From Spirochaetales bacterium (GTDB lineage Bacteria; Spirochaetota; Spirochaetia; UBA9216), in contig JAEKNX010000012.1 of the NCBI GenBank assembly GCA_016839055.1, positions 1 through 64,000 of the forward strand: DNA of 64,000 nt, given 5' to 3'. How positions within the stretch are numbered: the first letter of the stretch is position 1; each line of letters opens with the position of its first letter. Position numbers and translations under genes: made by a program. The notes under the pieces are model-generated. The model was not told the DNA's origin. It did no database searches and saw only the letters and a program-made list of their open reading frames with translations. Below are positions 18,775 to 26,301 of this stretch, piece after piece.

Positions 18775-18915
18775 ACATCTATGCATCAGCTCGCCGCAGG
18801 CTAAACGGAGGCACCTGGTAGTACCGGGTCGGGCTATCCGCTGCAATGCCTTAGTCTGCGGCCTTTAATCCGGCTCTGTGCCCGCCGCCGCAGCGGCAAT
18901 TCCGCTTCTCTCCCT
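18775..18915. repeat. GC-rich structured intergenic segment, possible dispersed repeat
   Basis: Within the ~290-base gap before the ATPase promoter, this stretch is visibly richer in G+C than its surroundings. It carries several short complementary pieces (CCGC...GCGG around 18838-18861, GCCGC repeats near 18882-18895, and ACCTGGTAGTACCGGGT). It has no convincing open frame. Its centre (GGTAGTACCGGGTCGGGC) resembles intergenic repeats I recall from other bacterial genomes, but no second copy lies in this window, so repeat status is unproven. Nothing else is recognisable between 18667 and 18952. Confidence 0.35.
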
Positions 18916-18952
18916 GCCGAGAAAATTACCCGATCATGAAGCCTTGGAGTTT

Positions 18953-18993
18953 TTATGGACAAATTTAAACATAGAGTTTATAATTGTCCATAA
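18953..18993 (+). promoter_or_regulatory. Promoter inside an 18-bp inverted repeat abutting the ATPase start
   Basis: The arms 18953-18970 and 18976-18993 match at 16 of 18 positions as an inverted repeat around a 5-base spacer. Inside it lies TGGACA (18956-18961), 17 nt, then TATAAT (18979-18984). The right arm ends on the base before ATG 18994. Transcription should start about 3 nt before the ATG, so the site could serve as an operator covering -35, -10 and the start codon. There is no Shine-Dalgarno sequence. Confidence 0.7.
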
Positions 18994-20145
18994 ATGATTA
19001 AAAGAAATATTGAAGCAGAGCTGTTTCAGGCAGCTAAAGAATATCCTGTAATCACGATACTAGGGCCCAGGCAATCTGGGAAGACTACATTGGCAAAGAT
19101 GTGTTTTCCAGATTACGTCTATGCTAATCTGGAGGACCCTGAGCTGAGGGCCTTAGCTGTAAATGATCCGAAGAGTTTCCTGAAAATGTATCAGGCGCCG
19201 GTTGTAATCGATGAAATACAGAACGTTCCCGAGCTTCTTTCATGGATACAGGTTATAGTTGATGAATCACCCCGCACAAAAGCACAGTTTGTTTTAACAG
19301 GCAGTCATCAGTTGATGCTTGGAGAAGCAGTCTCACAATCACTTGCAGGGTGCACAGCTGTGTTAACGCTGCCGCCGTTCTCATTCAAAGAAATGGGTTC
19401 CGAATACATGAAAAGCGATAGAAATATACTGATGCTGAATGGTTTTATGCCGAGACTGCATGAACAGGATATAAGACCCCGGCGTTTTTACAGTGATTAT
19501 TTTCAGACCTATGTTGAAAGAGATGTGAGGAAACTCATGGCCATTGAAAATCAGCAGGCATTCGAACTGTTTTTAAAGCTTCTGGCCGGCAGGGCAGGAC
19601 AAGAAATTAATTTCAGCAGTCTTTCGAATCAGGTTGGGATAAGTTCTCCTCAATTGAAGAAGTGGCTTAGTATCCTTGAAGCGTCATTCATAGTGTTCAG
19701 ATTACCTCCTTTTCATAGCAATTTCGGAAAAAGGCTGACAAAATCCCCCAAGATATATTTCATGGAGGTTGGCTTGGCAGTCTATCTGCTTGGTATAGAA
19801 ACAGCTGAACAGCTTGAGCGCGATCCTGTTTTCGGCAGTTTATTTGAAAATATGGTGATAGCGGATATCTATAAAGAGAGGTTGAATAGGGGGTATGAAC
19901 CCAGTCTCTATTTCTTCCGGGATCATCATCAAAATGAGGTTGATTTGCTTTATCCGGCCGGGTCTTCTCATCTTCCTGTTGAAATTAAATCTTCAAGAAC
20001 CTATAGGGAAGATTTTCTTAAAAATATTAGGTACTTTCAAAAACTTGCCGGTATGGACAAGGATGGTCTCCTTATTTATGACGGGGAGCTTGAATTTGAT
20101 TCGGGGAATATCAGGATAAGAAATTTCAGAAATGTTTTTTCTTAG
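18994..20145 (+). CDS. AAA_14/DUF4143 ATPase
   Basis: A member of the widespread single-gene ATPase family that pairs an N-terminal AAA_14 domain with a C-terminal DUF4143 domain. Walker A is ILGPRQSGKTTLAK (about residue 22-35), Walker B is APVVIDEIQNVPEL, and FVLTGSHQLML is the sensor. DUF4143 begins around residue 190 (HSNFGKRLTKSPKIYF, then FENMVIADIYK), with a nuclease-like EVDLLYP...PVEIKSS stretch near the end (about 310-330). The function is not established; these genes are patchily distributed and often many per genome. It is monocistronic, with its promoter in an inverted repeat touching the start codon. Confidence 0.9.
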   Translation: MIKRNIEAELFQAAKEYPVITILGPRQSGKTTLAKMCFPDYVYANLEDPELRALAVNDPKSFLKMYQAPVVIDEIQNVPELLSWIQVIVDESPRTKAQFVLTGSHQLMLGEAVSQSLAGCTAVLTLPPFSFKEMGSEYMKSDRNILMLNGFMPRLHEQDIRPRRFYSDYFQTYVERDVRKLMAIENQQAFELFLKLLAGRAGQEINFSSLSNQVGISSPQLKKWLSILEASFIVFRLPPFHSNFGKRLTKSPKIYFMEVGLAVYLLGIETAEQLERDPVFGSLFENMVIADIYKERLNRGYEPSLYFFRDHHQNEVDLLYPAGSSHLPVEIKSSRTYREDFLKNIRYFQKLAGMDKDGLLIYDGELEFDSGNIRIRNFRNVFS

Positions 20146-20193
20146 ACCCCGGGTGATTACTCGGCTGTAGAAATTGCGTTTTCATTGATCGTA

Positions 20194-21030
20194 TTATTTG
20201 AAGGCAGTTAAAGTCTTTTGTGGTTCCGATTCCCTGATTACCTTCTTTTTTCTTTCCCCGTTCATATCCTTTTCAAGCGATTTAGTCATAACAGAGTCAA
20301 TTGCATCACCGAATATTTTTTTAACAAATGTGATTTTCACAGGATAATAAAATTCCGATTCAAACCATCCCTTATCGCGGTAAAAGATGAAATCACGGTA
20401 ACTTTCATCCAGCATCATTTTAATTCTTGTTCTGCCCAGTCTGAACATCAGCATTTCAAAAAACGTTGGCCTGCGGTATTCGTTTTTCACAAGCTGCTGG
20501 TAAAAATCTCTGCATTGCTTGCCAATTATCCGATCGATCTTTTTCTGTTGTTTTTCAGTCATTGGTTCGAGGGTCATGATACAGCTGCTTTTTACTACAT
20601 TGAAACCCTGGGGTGAACCAACAAAATCTATATATGCTGCTATCTTTTTACCGCCCCAGATTCCCTGAGCAACAATCCCGGTATAAGTTTTGCCGAAGAA
20701 CTCCGGCCTGTGGCAGATATATGCCAGCCTGTCCAGAAATACCTTCATAAGCCCTGAAATCTGAAATGTATAATTGGGGACTGCGAATACTACTCCGTCG
20801 GAACGCCTCATCTTCTCTATCAGAATGTCTCTGTCATCTTTTAGCGGGCAGTGCTGTTCTCCTTTTTCAATGCACAATTTGCATCCCCTGCAAATCTGCA
20901 GGTTATAGTCGGACAGCCGGATAATTTCGTATTCCACATCACCCATGGTTTTGAGGTTCTGTAAGAATTTCTCAGCTGCCTGCCAGCAGTGTTTTTTTCT
21001 GGCGCTTCCGATAAATGCCGTTACCTTCAT
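20194..21030 (-). CDS. NAD(P)H-dependent FMN reductase-like flavoprotein with a Cys motif
   Basis: A flavodoxin-fold oxidoreductase (NADPH-dependent FMN reductase family). It opens with the FMN phosphate loop (AFIGSARKKHCWQAAEKF), continues with the Cys motif CRGCKLCIEKGEQHC (about residues 48-62), which resembles iron-sulfur flavoproteins, and then PNYTFQISGLMKVFLDR. The C-terminal ~100 residues extend beyond the basic fold and are lysine/arginine-rich. It is the last gene of a four-gene minus-strand operon with an FMN-binding protein, a flavodoxin and a TetR regulator. It probably reduces a small electrophile or quinone-like compound or passes electrons to the flavodoxin. The specific substrate is unknown. 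Confidence 0.8.
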   Translation of the reverse strand: MKVTAFIGSARKKHCWQAAEKFLQNLKTMGDVEYEIIRLSDYNLQICRGCKLCIEKGEQHCPLKDDRDILIEKMRRSDGVVFAVPNYTFQISGLMKVFLDRLAYICHRPEFFGKTYTGIVAQGIWGGKKIAAYIDFVGSPQGFNVVKSSCIMTLEPMTEKQQKKIDRIIGKQCRDFYQQLVKNEYRRPTFFEMLMFRLGRTRIKMMLDESYRDFIFYRDKGWFESEFYYPVKITFVKKIFGDAIDSVMTKSLEKDMNGERKKKVIRESEPQKTLTAFK

Positions 21031-21048
21031 AGTTTTCTCCTGCCTTTT

Positions 21049-21471
21049 TCAGTCCGCTAAAGCCGGACTCAGTGCAATTTCTACTCCCTTGAGATATGCT
21101 TTGGAAGTGAGCGTTGCACCGCTTATCACATCGACCTGGAGTGACTGAGCTTCAATTATTCTGTTGTATAATTCTCTGCGCTCTGCAAATCCGTCTCCGG
21201 AATCAGATAAATCCTGCAGATCAATTACAGTCACTTTGCCTGAAGAAACAGTCACGTTCACCTTATTGGCCCGCCATCGGTACATACCGCCTTCATATTC
21301 ACCTGTATAAGTTCCGTCCTTTAATTTACTGAAATTAATTGACGTAATTGGCAGGTTCCGAGCTTCATCATGTTCCCGGCTCAGCGATACACAACCGGTA
21401 CCGGCCGAACCCCCAATAATCACCAGAACCGTTAATAAAATTATCAATACCACAATACTTTTCTTTTTCAT
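21049..21471 (-). CDS. FMN-binding domain protein, membrane-anchored
   Basis: A 140-residue exported protein. It has an N-terminal KKK plus a hydrophobic helix, then a GTGCVS segment that could be a lipobox-like site although the spacing is not ideal. The rest is an FMN_bind domain (DGTYTGEYEGGMYRW, VTVSSGKVTVIDL) with the final motif VISGATLTSKAY. There the Ser/Thr of SGAT(L)TS can carry covalently attached FMN, as in RnfG/NqrC. It is likely an extracytoplasmic electron carrier. It lies 33 nt after the flavodoxin gene and 19 nt before the FMN reductase-like gene, all under the TetR operator. Confidence 0.85.
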   Translation of the reverse strand: MKKKSIVVLIILLTVLVIIGGSAGTGCVSLSREHDEARNLPITSINFSKLKDGTYTGEYEGGMYRWRANKVNVTVSSGKVTVIDLQDLSDSGDGFAERRELYNRIIEAQSLQVDVISGATLTSKAYLKGVEIALSPALAD

Positions 21472-21503
21472 CCTGTCTCCTCCCGGTCCTCCTGCCGGAT
21501 TTT

Positions 21504-22001
21504 TTAATTGTTAATATAATCTATAATTGTTTTTATTCCGCTGCGATCTACATGATCCTTGTCTTTGAGCATGTTAGCGCTGATTTCCGGATCTTTTTCC
21601 ATTTTACTGCCCAGCCTCATTGCAAACCTGTGCAGCGGATTAAGCTTGGCGAATACCATACTTCCCCCCTGCGGGAAGTATTTAATTTTACCGGCAATTT
21701 CCGGTTCAAAACTGTTTTCCATAACTTTCCGAATCGAAGGATCATCGGGAGCTGCACCCGAAGTGGTATACAGGATAACTTTCCTGTCGGCCAGATATTT
21801 CCATTTTTTATTTATCCATCCGGCTATAACAGGCTTACCGGCAAATATTGGACTGCCGAGTATTACAATATTTTTCCCCCTGATAGTTTTTTCACCGGCC
21901 TTCTTTATATCCACTGCTGTAAACCCTGTTTCTTCGCTTAGCCAGGTCGCATACTGCTTTGTTGAACCGTAATTTGATTTGTAGATAATTATTCCATTCA
22001 T
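21504..22001 (-). CDS. Flavodoxin-domain protein
   Basis: A 165-residue flavodoxin of the single-domain type that includes HemG-like protoporphyrinogen oxidases. The FMN loop is IIYKSNYGSTKQYATWL, with GSPIFAGKPVIAGW in the middle and YTTSGAAPDDPSIRKVM as the third loop. The C-terminal HRFAMRLGSKMEKDP is shared with many flavodoxin_5 proteins. A cytoplasmic role as electron carrier is inferred. It follows the TetR gene by 12 nt in the same operon. A decayed copy of its 3' end lies upstream of the operon (22863-22925). Confidence 0.85.
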   Translation of the reverse strand: MNGIIIYKSNYGSTKQYATWLSEETGFTAVDIKKAGEKTIRGKNIVILGSPIFAGKPVIAGWINKKWKYLADRKVILYTTSGAAPDDPSIRKVMENSFEPEIAGKIKYFPQGGSMVFAKLNPLHRFAMRLGSKMEKDPEISANMLKDKDHVDRSGIKTIIDYINN

Positions 22002-22013
22002 TCTTGTCCTTCC

Positions 22014-22643
22014 TTATTGTTTTTTAAGTCTCCCTATAAACAGGGCAATATGTTCAAATAAATGTTGTTGTCTTTCAGCTTCATTCTTTCCGTCCATCAG
22101 CATCAGATTGGTTTCAATAGAAATACCCTGAATAAAGTACACATACTGTTCTGCGGTTTTTCTAAAGTCGCAGTCAATAATCATTCCTCTCGAATACATT
22201 TCTCTCAGGATGTTTTCTGTCAGCACCTTCTGGATATCAAACATTGTGTCCAGAAAAAATTTACGACACTGCTTGTTCAGATACATTTCATTGGTCAGAA
22301 TTATTGAAATCTGCTGCGATAGAGGAGGCTGATGCTTTAAAAATTCTGCCGCGCCCATCATCCAGAATTCTACCGGATCTGTAGTATCATCAAAAGGGAG
22401 GTCGGATTTTGTAAGCTCCTCTGAAGCCGTCTGAAACCCCTGCCTGTGATAATCAAGGATTGCCTGCATAATGGCATTTTTGCCGGGGAAATGATTGTAT
22501 ACCGAGCTTTCCTTGATTCCAACTTCTCTTGCCAGTTCTCTTATTGATGTTCCATGAAATCCCCGTTCTGCAAAAAGCCTTACGGCGGCTGTGAAAATCT
22601 TTTCCTTGGTTGTCTGCGTATCAAAATCTTCTGTTTCGGTCAT
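22014..22643 (-). CDS. TetR-family repressor, probably autoregulatory
   Basis: A 209-residue TetR regulator: helix-turn-helix TKEKIFTAAVRLFAERGFHG then TSIRELAREVGIKESSVYNH (residues ~15-60), and a divergent all-helical ligand domain. I start at ATG 22643 because AGGAG (22651-22655) lies 7 nt upstream. The longer frame to 22670 would run through the operator. Three copies of a near-palindrome lie immediately upstream (22655-22720), the first beginning at the ribosome binding site, which points to autorepression. It heads the flavodoxin/FMN-binding/FMN reductase operon and presumably senses a compound those flavoproteins act on. Confidence 0.92.
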   Translation of the reverse strand: MTETEDFDTQTTKEKIFTAAVRLFAERGFHGTSIRELAREVGIKESSVYNHFPGKNAIMQAILDYHRQGFQTASEELTKSDLPFDDTTDPVEFWMMGAAEFLKHQPPLSQQISIILTNEMYLNKQCRKFFLDTMFDIQKVLTENILREMYSRGMIIDCDFRKTAEQYVYFIQGISIETNLMLMDGKNEAERQQHLFEHIALFIGRLKKQ

Positions 22644-22654
22644 GTTGCAACTCC

Positions 22655-22720
22655 TAACTAACGTTCGCAAGTAATTATAGCTAACGTTAGTTAGTAACTA
22701 TAGCTAACGTTCGTTAGTAT
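22655..22720 (-). promoter_or_regulatory. Triple TetR operator
   Basis: Three copies of a near-palindrome with core CTAACGTT(A/C)G(T/C)(T/A)AGT begin at 22658, 22681 and 22704, exactly 23 bp apart, about two turns of B-DNA. Each copy approximates ACTAACGTTCGTTAGT. The copy nearest the gene is the most diverged and abuts the AGGAG site. Regular spacing on one DNA face suggests cooperative binding by the TetR protein encoded next door. Confidence 0.85.
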
Positions 22721-22862
22721 GTCAAGAAAAACTTTTCCAATATAGTATTTATGAAAATAAAAGAGAGTATATCTATAGGGGCTCATGCCAAATAAACATT
22801 TTGCGCTAAATTTTTTCTAAAGAGTCTGCCAATTCAAGAAATTGTTGATTTTTGAAATTGGC

Positions 22863-22925
22863 TTAATTGTTAATTCAATCCATAATTGGTTTAATTCCGC
22901 TGCCGGGCATCATGGCAAACCTGTG
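22863..22925 (-). pseudogene. Remnant of a second flavodoxin 3' end
   Basis: Bases 22863-22903 align with the end of the flavodoxin gene and its stop region (21504-21544), about 36 of 41 matching. After a gap, 22911-22925 matches the flavodoxin interior near 21620-21635 (GCAAACCTGTG). On the minus strand it still spells SGIKPIMD, a stop, then INN and a stop, against SGIKTIIDYINN in the live gene. It appears to be a duplicate eroded by deletion and substitutions. The rest of the 22721-23126 gap contains an 18-base palindrome (23028-23045) but no gene I can support. Confidence 0.6.
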
Positions 22926-23126
22926 TTAACCTCTCCCGATGAATTCGCCTGGAAGCCCCGTCCTTCAGCTGATGTCTGAAATCAACTCCAATTTCTACTT
23001 GTAGACCCAAAAGACCTATGATAAAGTGTTTCTATGTATAGAAACAGTACTTCCGGCCAGAGCCAAAACAGCTTAGACAACCAACTGAAATACCTCGAAA
23101 TACAAGCAAAAGGGAATGGATATTTA

Positions 23127-24599
23127 CTACGAGCCTATCATAGGGAGGGTCAGAGTCCTCTTCCATGGCCCTCGTTTGATTTCATGAAGATCACCTTTTA
23201 GAATTATTTCTGAGATCATCTCAATAGAGTCCTCCCGGCTGAGCCCCGATGAACGAGTGCGGAGGAGGTCGGCTGTCTCAGAGCGCGTATATCTTCTTTT
23301 GTTCCGCTTGATGATACGCATGAGAGTCTCGCCGTAAGCAGGACTGGTTGTCACCTCTTTTCTGCATACGTCACAGCCGAAGCAGGTGTCGGGTTCTGCT
23401 CCAAGAAGGCGCATGAGCGATTCGCGGCGGCAGACCCTGCTGTTTTCGGCAAAGGAGAGCAGGGCTGAAAAACGGGCGGCGGATGCGGGGTTGTCAGCAC
23501 CTCTGAAGGAAGACCGGTCTGAAGGCGCGTACAGCAGGATTGCCTCAGCCTGGGTTCTGTCCCGGCCGGCCCGGCCGGATTCCTGCAGATATGCCTCTAC
23601 CGATGGGGAGAGGTCATTATGAAGCACCGTCCTTATATTTGCCTTGTCAATACCCATTCCGTAAGCGGTCGTTGCGCAGAGTATTCCATTGTCGGAACTG
23701 AAGAACCACTTTTCAACCCTTGTCTTCTCCTCCTTGCTGAGTCCCGCATGGTAGAAGAAGACCTCATCATCTTTCAGCCGCATTCGGAGTTCAAGTGCTG
23801 TCCGTGAAGCCTTCTTCCTCGTCGAGCAGAACACCAGGGCAGGGCGGCGCACAGCATCCGGGCTCCCGGGCCTCAGGAGGCGCTCCAGGCTTCGAATTTT
23901 GCAGAGAGAGGGCAGTACGGTGTAGGCGATGTTCGGCCTGTCGGGGTTGGCTGATATGAGGTGGGGAGATTCGCCCGGGAAGAGGACCTGTTTAACACGG
24001 CTTAGCACTGTATCCGAGGCGGTTGCTGTGAAGGCAGTTACCACCGGAATCTCTGCCACAAGGTAGATGCGCCTGCTCTCAAGATAGGCCGGCCGGAAAC
24101 TGTCTCCCCACTCGGAAACCGTGTGGACTTCATCAAATACAAGGTGGGCAAAACGGCAACCTTTCAGCCTCGGCAGCACCTTGTCTGAGAGGGCTGTTTC
24201 GGGATTGGTTAGTACAATTTTGATGCTTCCATCTGCAATACCGCTGAATACTGCATCACGTTCGGTGGTGCTCTGCCCCCCGGTGAGGCTCGCAGAACCT
24301 ATGCCTGCATCATCACAGCGGCGCTTCTGGTCTGAGATGAGTGAGAGCAGCGGGAAGATTACCAGGGTGGGGCCGGATAGAAGGACCGCCGGCAGCATGA
24401 AGCAGAGACTTTTACCAGCACCGGTGGGAAGAATTACAATCTGTTTTGACAGCGGGTCGGCCCCGTCGTCGGTGCCGTAAAATCCGCCGGCCTCGAGAAT
24501 GTTTGAGATAACCAGCCGCTGAAACGGAAAGAGGTAGTTTATTCCAAAACGGCTCTGCGCGGTTGAGGTGAGGATGTCGGGGACGGTTGATTGATCCAT
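23127..24599 (-). CDS. RecQ-like superfamily-2 DNA helicase
   Basis: An ATP-dependent 3'-5' helicase for recombination and repair. Motif I is LPTGAGKSLCFMLPA, motif II is VFDEVHTVSEWG (DEVH instead of the usual DEAH), motif III is TAFTATA, and the RecQ-type motif VI is QESGRAGRDR. A Cys cluster after the helicase core (CRRESLMRLLG...CFGCDVC) is the zinc-binding subdomain of RecQ. There is no HRDC domain. At 490 aa it resembles the short RecQ paralogues, and the C-terminal ~80 residues may be a small winged helix. It is therefore not necessarily the main RecQ. The start codon has no clear ribosome binding site. Confidence 0.88.
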   Translation of the reverse strand: MDQSTVPDILTSTAQSRFGINYLFPFQRLVISNILEAGGFYGTDDGADPLSKQIVILPTGAGKSLCFMLPAVLLSGPTLVIFPLLSLISDQKRRCDDAGIGSASLTGGQSTTERDAVFSGIADGSIKIVLTNPETALSDKVLPRLKGCRFAHLVFDEVHTVSEWGDSFRPAYLESRRIYLVAEIPVVTAFTATASDTVLSRVKQVLFPGESPHLISANPDRPNIAYTVLPSLCKIRSLERLLRPGSPDAVRRPALVFCSTRKKASRTALELRMRLKDDEVFFYHAGLSKEEKTRVEKWFFSSDNGILCATTAYGMGIDKANIRTVLHNDLSPSVEAYLQESGRAGRDRTQAEAILLYAPSDRSSFRGADNPASAARFSALLSFAENSRVCRRESLMRLLGAEPDTCFGCDVCRKEVTTSPAYGETLMRIIKRNKRRYTRSETADLLRTRSSGLSREDSIEMISEIILKGDLHEIKRGPWKRTLTLPMIGS

Positions 24600-24708
24600 A
24601 TAATATTAAACTGGAAAAAGTATTCGGTGCTTCAGAATTAGAATTGTTTCATAAAAAAATCATAAGTGTCCAGGATGATTATAACAGAACAAAATATAAG
24701 CAGGATGA

Positions 24709-24780
24709 TGGGCGATAGCAGATTTGAACTGCTGACTTCTACCGTGTGAAGGTAGCACTCTCCCACTGAGTTAATCGCCC
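24709..24780 (-). tRNA. tRNA-Val (anticodon CAC)
   Basis: Minus-strand cloverleaf: acceptor GGGCGAT/ATCGCCC, D loop with AGTGGGAGAG, anticodon stem CTACC/GGTAG with loop TTCACAC (anticodon CAC), T arm AGCAG-TTCAAAT-CTGCT, and discriminator A without encoded CCA. It serves the GUG codon. Confidence 0.93.
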
Positions 24781-25157
24781 GCTGACCAGTAATGGATACA
24801 AGCAGTATATACTGAAAATTAAGGCTCGTCACACAAATTCGAAATAAAAAATTATAAAAACATACACTAACTTCTGATGTTATAGTCAGTTACAACAAAG
24901 AGCTTTTTATACTACTTTGGAGAACAAATACTTGCATCAGCCTCTTTTTCAGGTTTCCTGCGACTCTTCATTTTACTCTGTTTTCGCCCAAATTCTCAGA
25001 GGTTTTCTTATCTATCAGCCTCGAGATGTGAGACTGTTCTGCCTGGAAAGCGCGAGATGAGGAGTCCCTGATGGAATTCAACCTGATTCCCGGTGATGAT
25101 TTAAACATCGGCTATTTTTTAATCCAAGAGGATTTAACTTTTTACTATCGAAATTGT
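24781..25157. other. Intergenic stretch without a supportable gene
   Basis: About 375 AT-rich bases between tRNA-Val and the SorC regulator gene. No stable hairpin with a T-tract, RNA gene or conserved frame is evident. A 31-codon plus-strand frame from ATG 25072 has no ribosome binding site and I do not call it. Confidence 0.5.
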
Positions 25158-26087
25158 TCAGGCTAAAGCTTCTGCTGTTTTCTGATCTGTTATAAGTGTA
25201 TTTATGTATCCGCCCTTGATGGCACCGATAATTGCAGGAAGCTTGAGTATCGAGCCGGCAACACCAATTCGCGTAGGAATTTTCAGGAAATCATCGCGGC
25301 CCACGGCAATTATTTTTTCATCGAGTGAGGTCTTCACCGGCTCGCCGTTTTCACAGTAATAATGAGTGCAAATTTCACCGACAGGGAACTTTTGCTTCTT
25401 GTATACTATCTGCTCGTCACTAATTGATGAGATATCAGGCTCATAGCTTGCGTCTCCGATACCAACAACGGCGATGGTGCATGATTTGATGATATTATAA
25501 GTTTCAAGGAAAAAAGGTTCCTTCATTATGGCTTTTTTAACTGCCGGACTGTTAACAATAACGGGGGCAAATAGAAGGGCCGACTTAGCATTTGTTTGTT
25601 TGGCAAATCTGTGAACAATATCGTCTACATTTACATTTGAATGTTGATTATTGCGGCCGCCCATTAGCTGGGTTATTGTCAGGTCGTCAAATTGGATAGA
25701 AGGCATGCAGTCGACGAGGGCGGAAATGCTCCGACCCCTGGAAAAACCGATTATATCTCCATTTTTAATGATGGTGGCAAGATATTCAGCTGCAAGTCTA
25801 CCGATGGCGGTATAGATGTCATCATTTAATGAGGTGTTGGATACTCGAACGGTCTTGAGATTATACTTTTTTTCTATACTGTTTTCGAGATTGATATTTG
25901 TTTCATCCATGCCCTCGACATTGATTTTTACTATTCCGTCCTTAAGACATTTACTAAGTACGCGGTTTATCCGCTGACGGGAGAGATCCATGGTAATGGC
26001 AATCTGTTCCTGAGTGAGTCCGTGATTATAATAATAATTTGCAACTCTGATGTGATCGGTTCTCGACAGTTTCCTGTATTCCTTCAT
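25158..26087 (-). CDS. SorC/DeoR-type sugar-binding transcriptional regulator
   Basis: A regulator with an N-terminal helix-turn-helix (YYYNHGLTQEQIAITMDLSR then QRINRVLSKCLKDGIV) and a SorC sugar-phosphate-binding domain (IGRLAAEYLATIIKNGDIIG, QLMGGRNN, VVGIGDAS, AVGRDDFLKIPTRIGVA, GGYINTLITDQKTAEAL). This family binds phosphorylated sugars and controls catabolic operons next to it. It is transcribed away from the aldolase operon starting at 26302, sharing a 214-bp regulatory gap with an operator-like inverted repeat. AAGGTGA precedes the ATG. It is very likely the controller of that operon. The effector is probably the aldolase substrate or a relative (inference). Confidence 0.9.
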   Translation of the reverse strand: MKEYRKLSRTDHIRVANYYYNHGLTQEQIAITMDLSRQRINRVLSKCLKDGIVKINVEGMDETNINLENSIEKKYNLKTVRVSNTSLNDDIYTAIGRLAAEYLATIIKNGDIIGFSRGRSISALVDCMPSIQFDDLTITQLMGGRNNQHSNVNVDDIVHRFAKQTNAKSALLFAPVIVNSPAVKKAIMKEPFFLETYNIIKSCTIAVVGIGDASYEPDISSISDEQIVYKKQKFPVGEICTHYYCENGEPVKTSLDEKIIAVGRDDFLKIPTRIGVAGSILKLPAIIGAIKGGYINTLITDQKTAEALA

Positions 26088-26192
26088 GCTGAAATCACCT
26101 TAATACAGATCTGGCGGAAAATCAATCACAATCCTAAACCGCCCATTAGCAGGGCATCACGATCGGCTGGAAAAATAAATAATGGAAATCTC

Positions 26193-26228
26193 TTGACATT
26201 TGCCGGATATGATATATCATCAAATGTC
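26193..26228 (+). promoter_or_regulatory. Promoter and operator of the aldolase operon
   Basis: TTGACA (26193-26198) and TATCAT (26215-26220), 16 nt apart, form a plausible sigma-70 promoter. It is flanked by an inverted repeat GACATTTG (26195-26202) / CAAATGTC (26221-26228). The arms overlap the -35 and the start-site region, as expected of a repressor site, and CATATGATAT/GCATATG just downstream may be part of it. The likely binder is the divergent SorC protein. Confidence 0.65.
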
Positions 26229-26301
26229 GACATATGATATGCAGTGTGAGCATATGTAACAAAAATGATTTTTAACATTATAAATACTTTCAGGAGCAAT
26301 A

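Noticed and set aside
23034-23202. Short plus-strand frame starting at a palindrome, about 55 codons
   Set aside because: No ribosome binding site; it runs into the end of the recQ-like gene on the other strand and matches no family I know. Left out, though the palindrome at 23028-23045 is real.
25072-25167. 31-codon frame beginning MEFNLIPGDD
   Set aside because: Too short, no ribosome site, and it ends inside the SorC regulator gene; it could be a gene remnant but cannot be supported.
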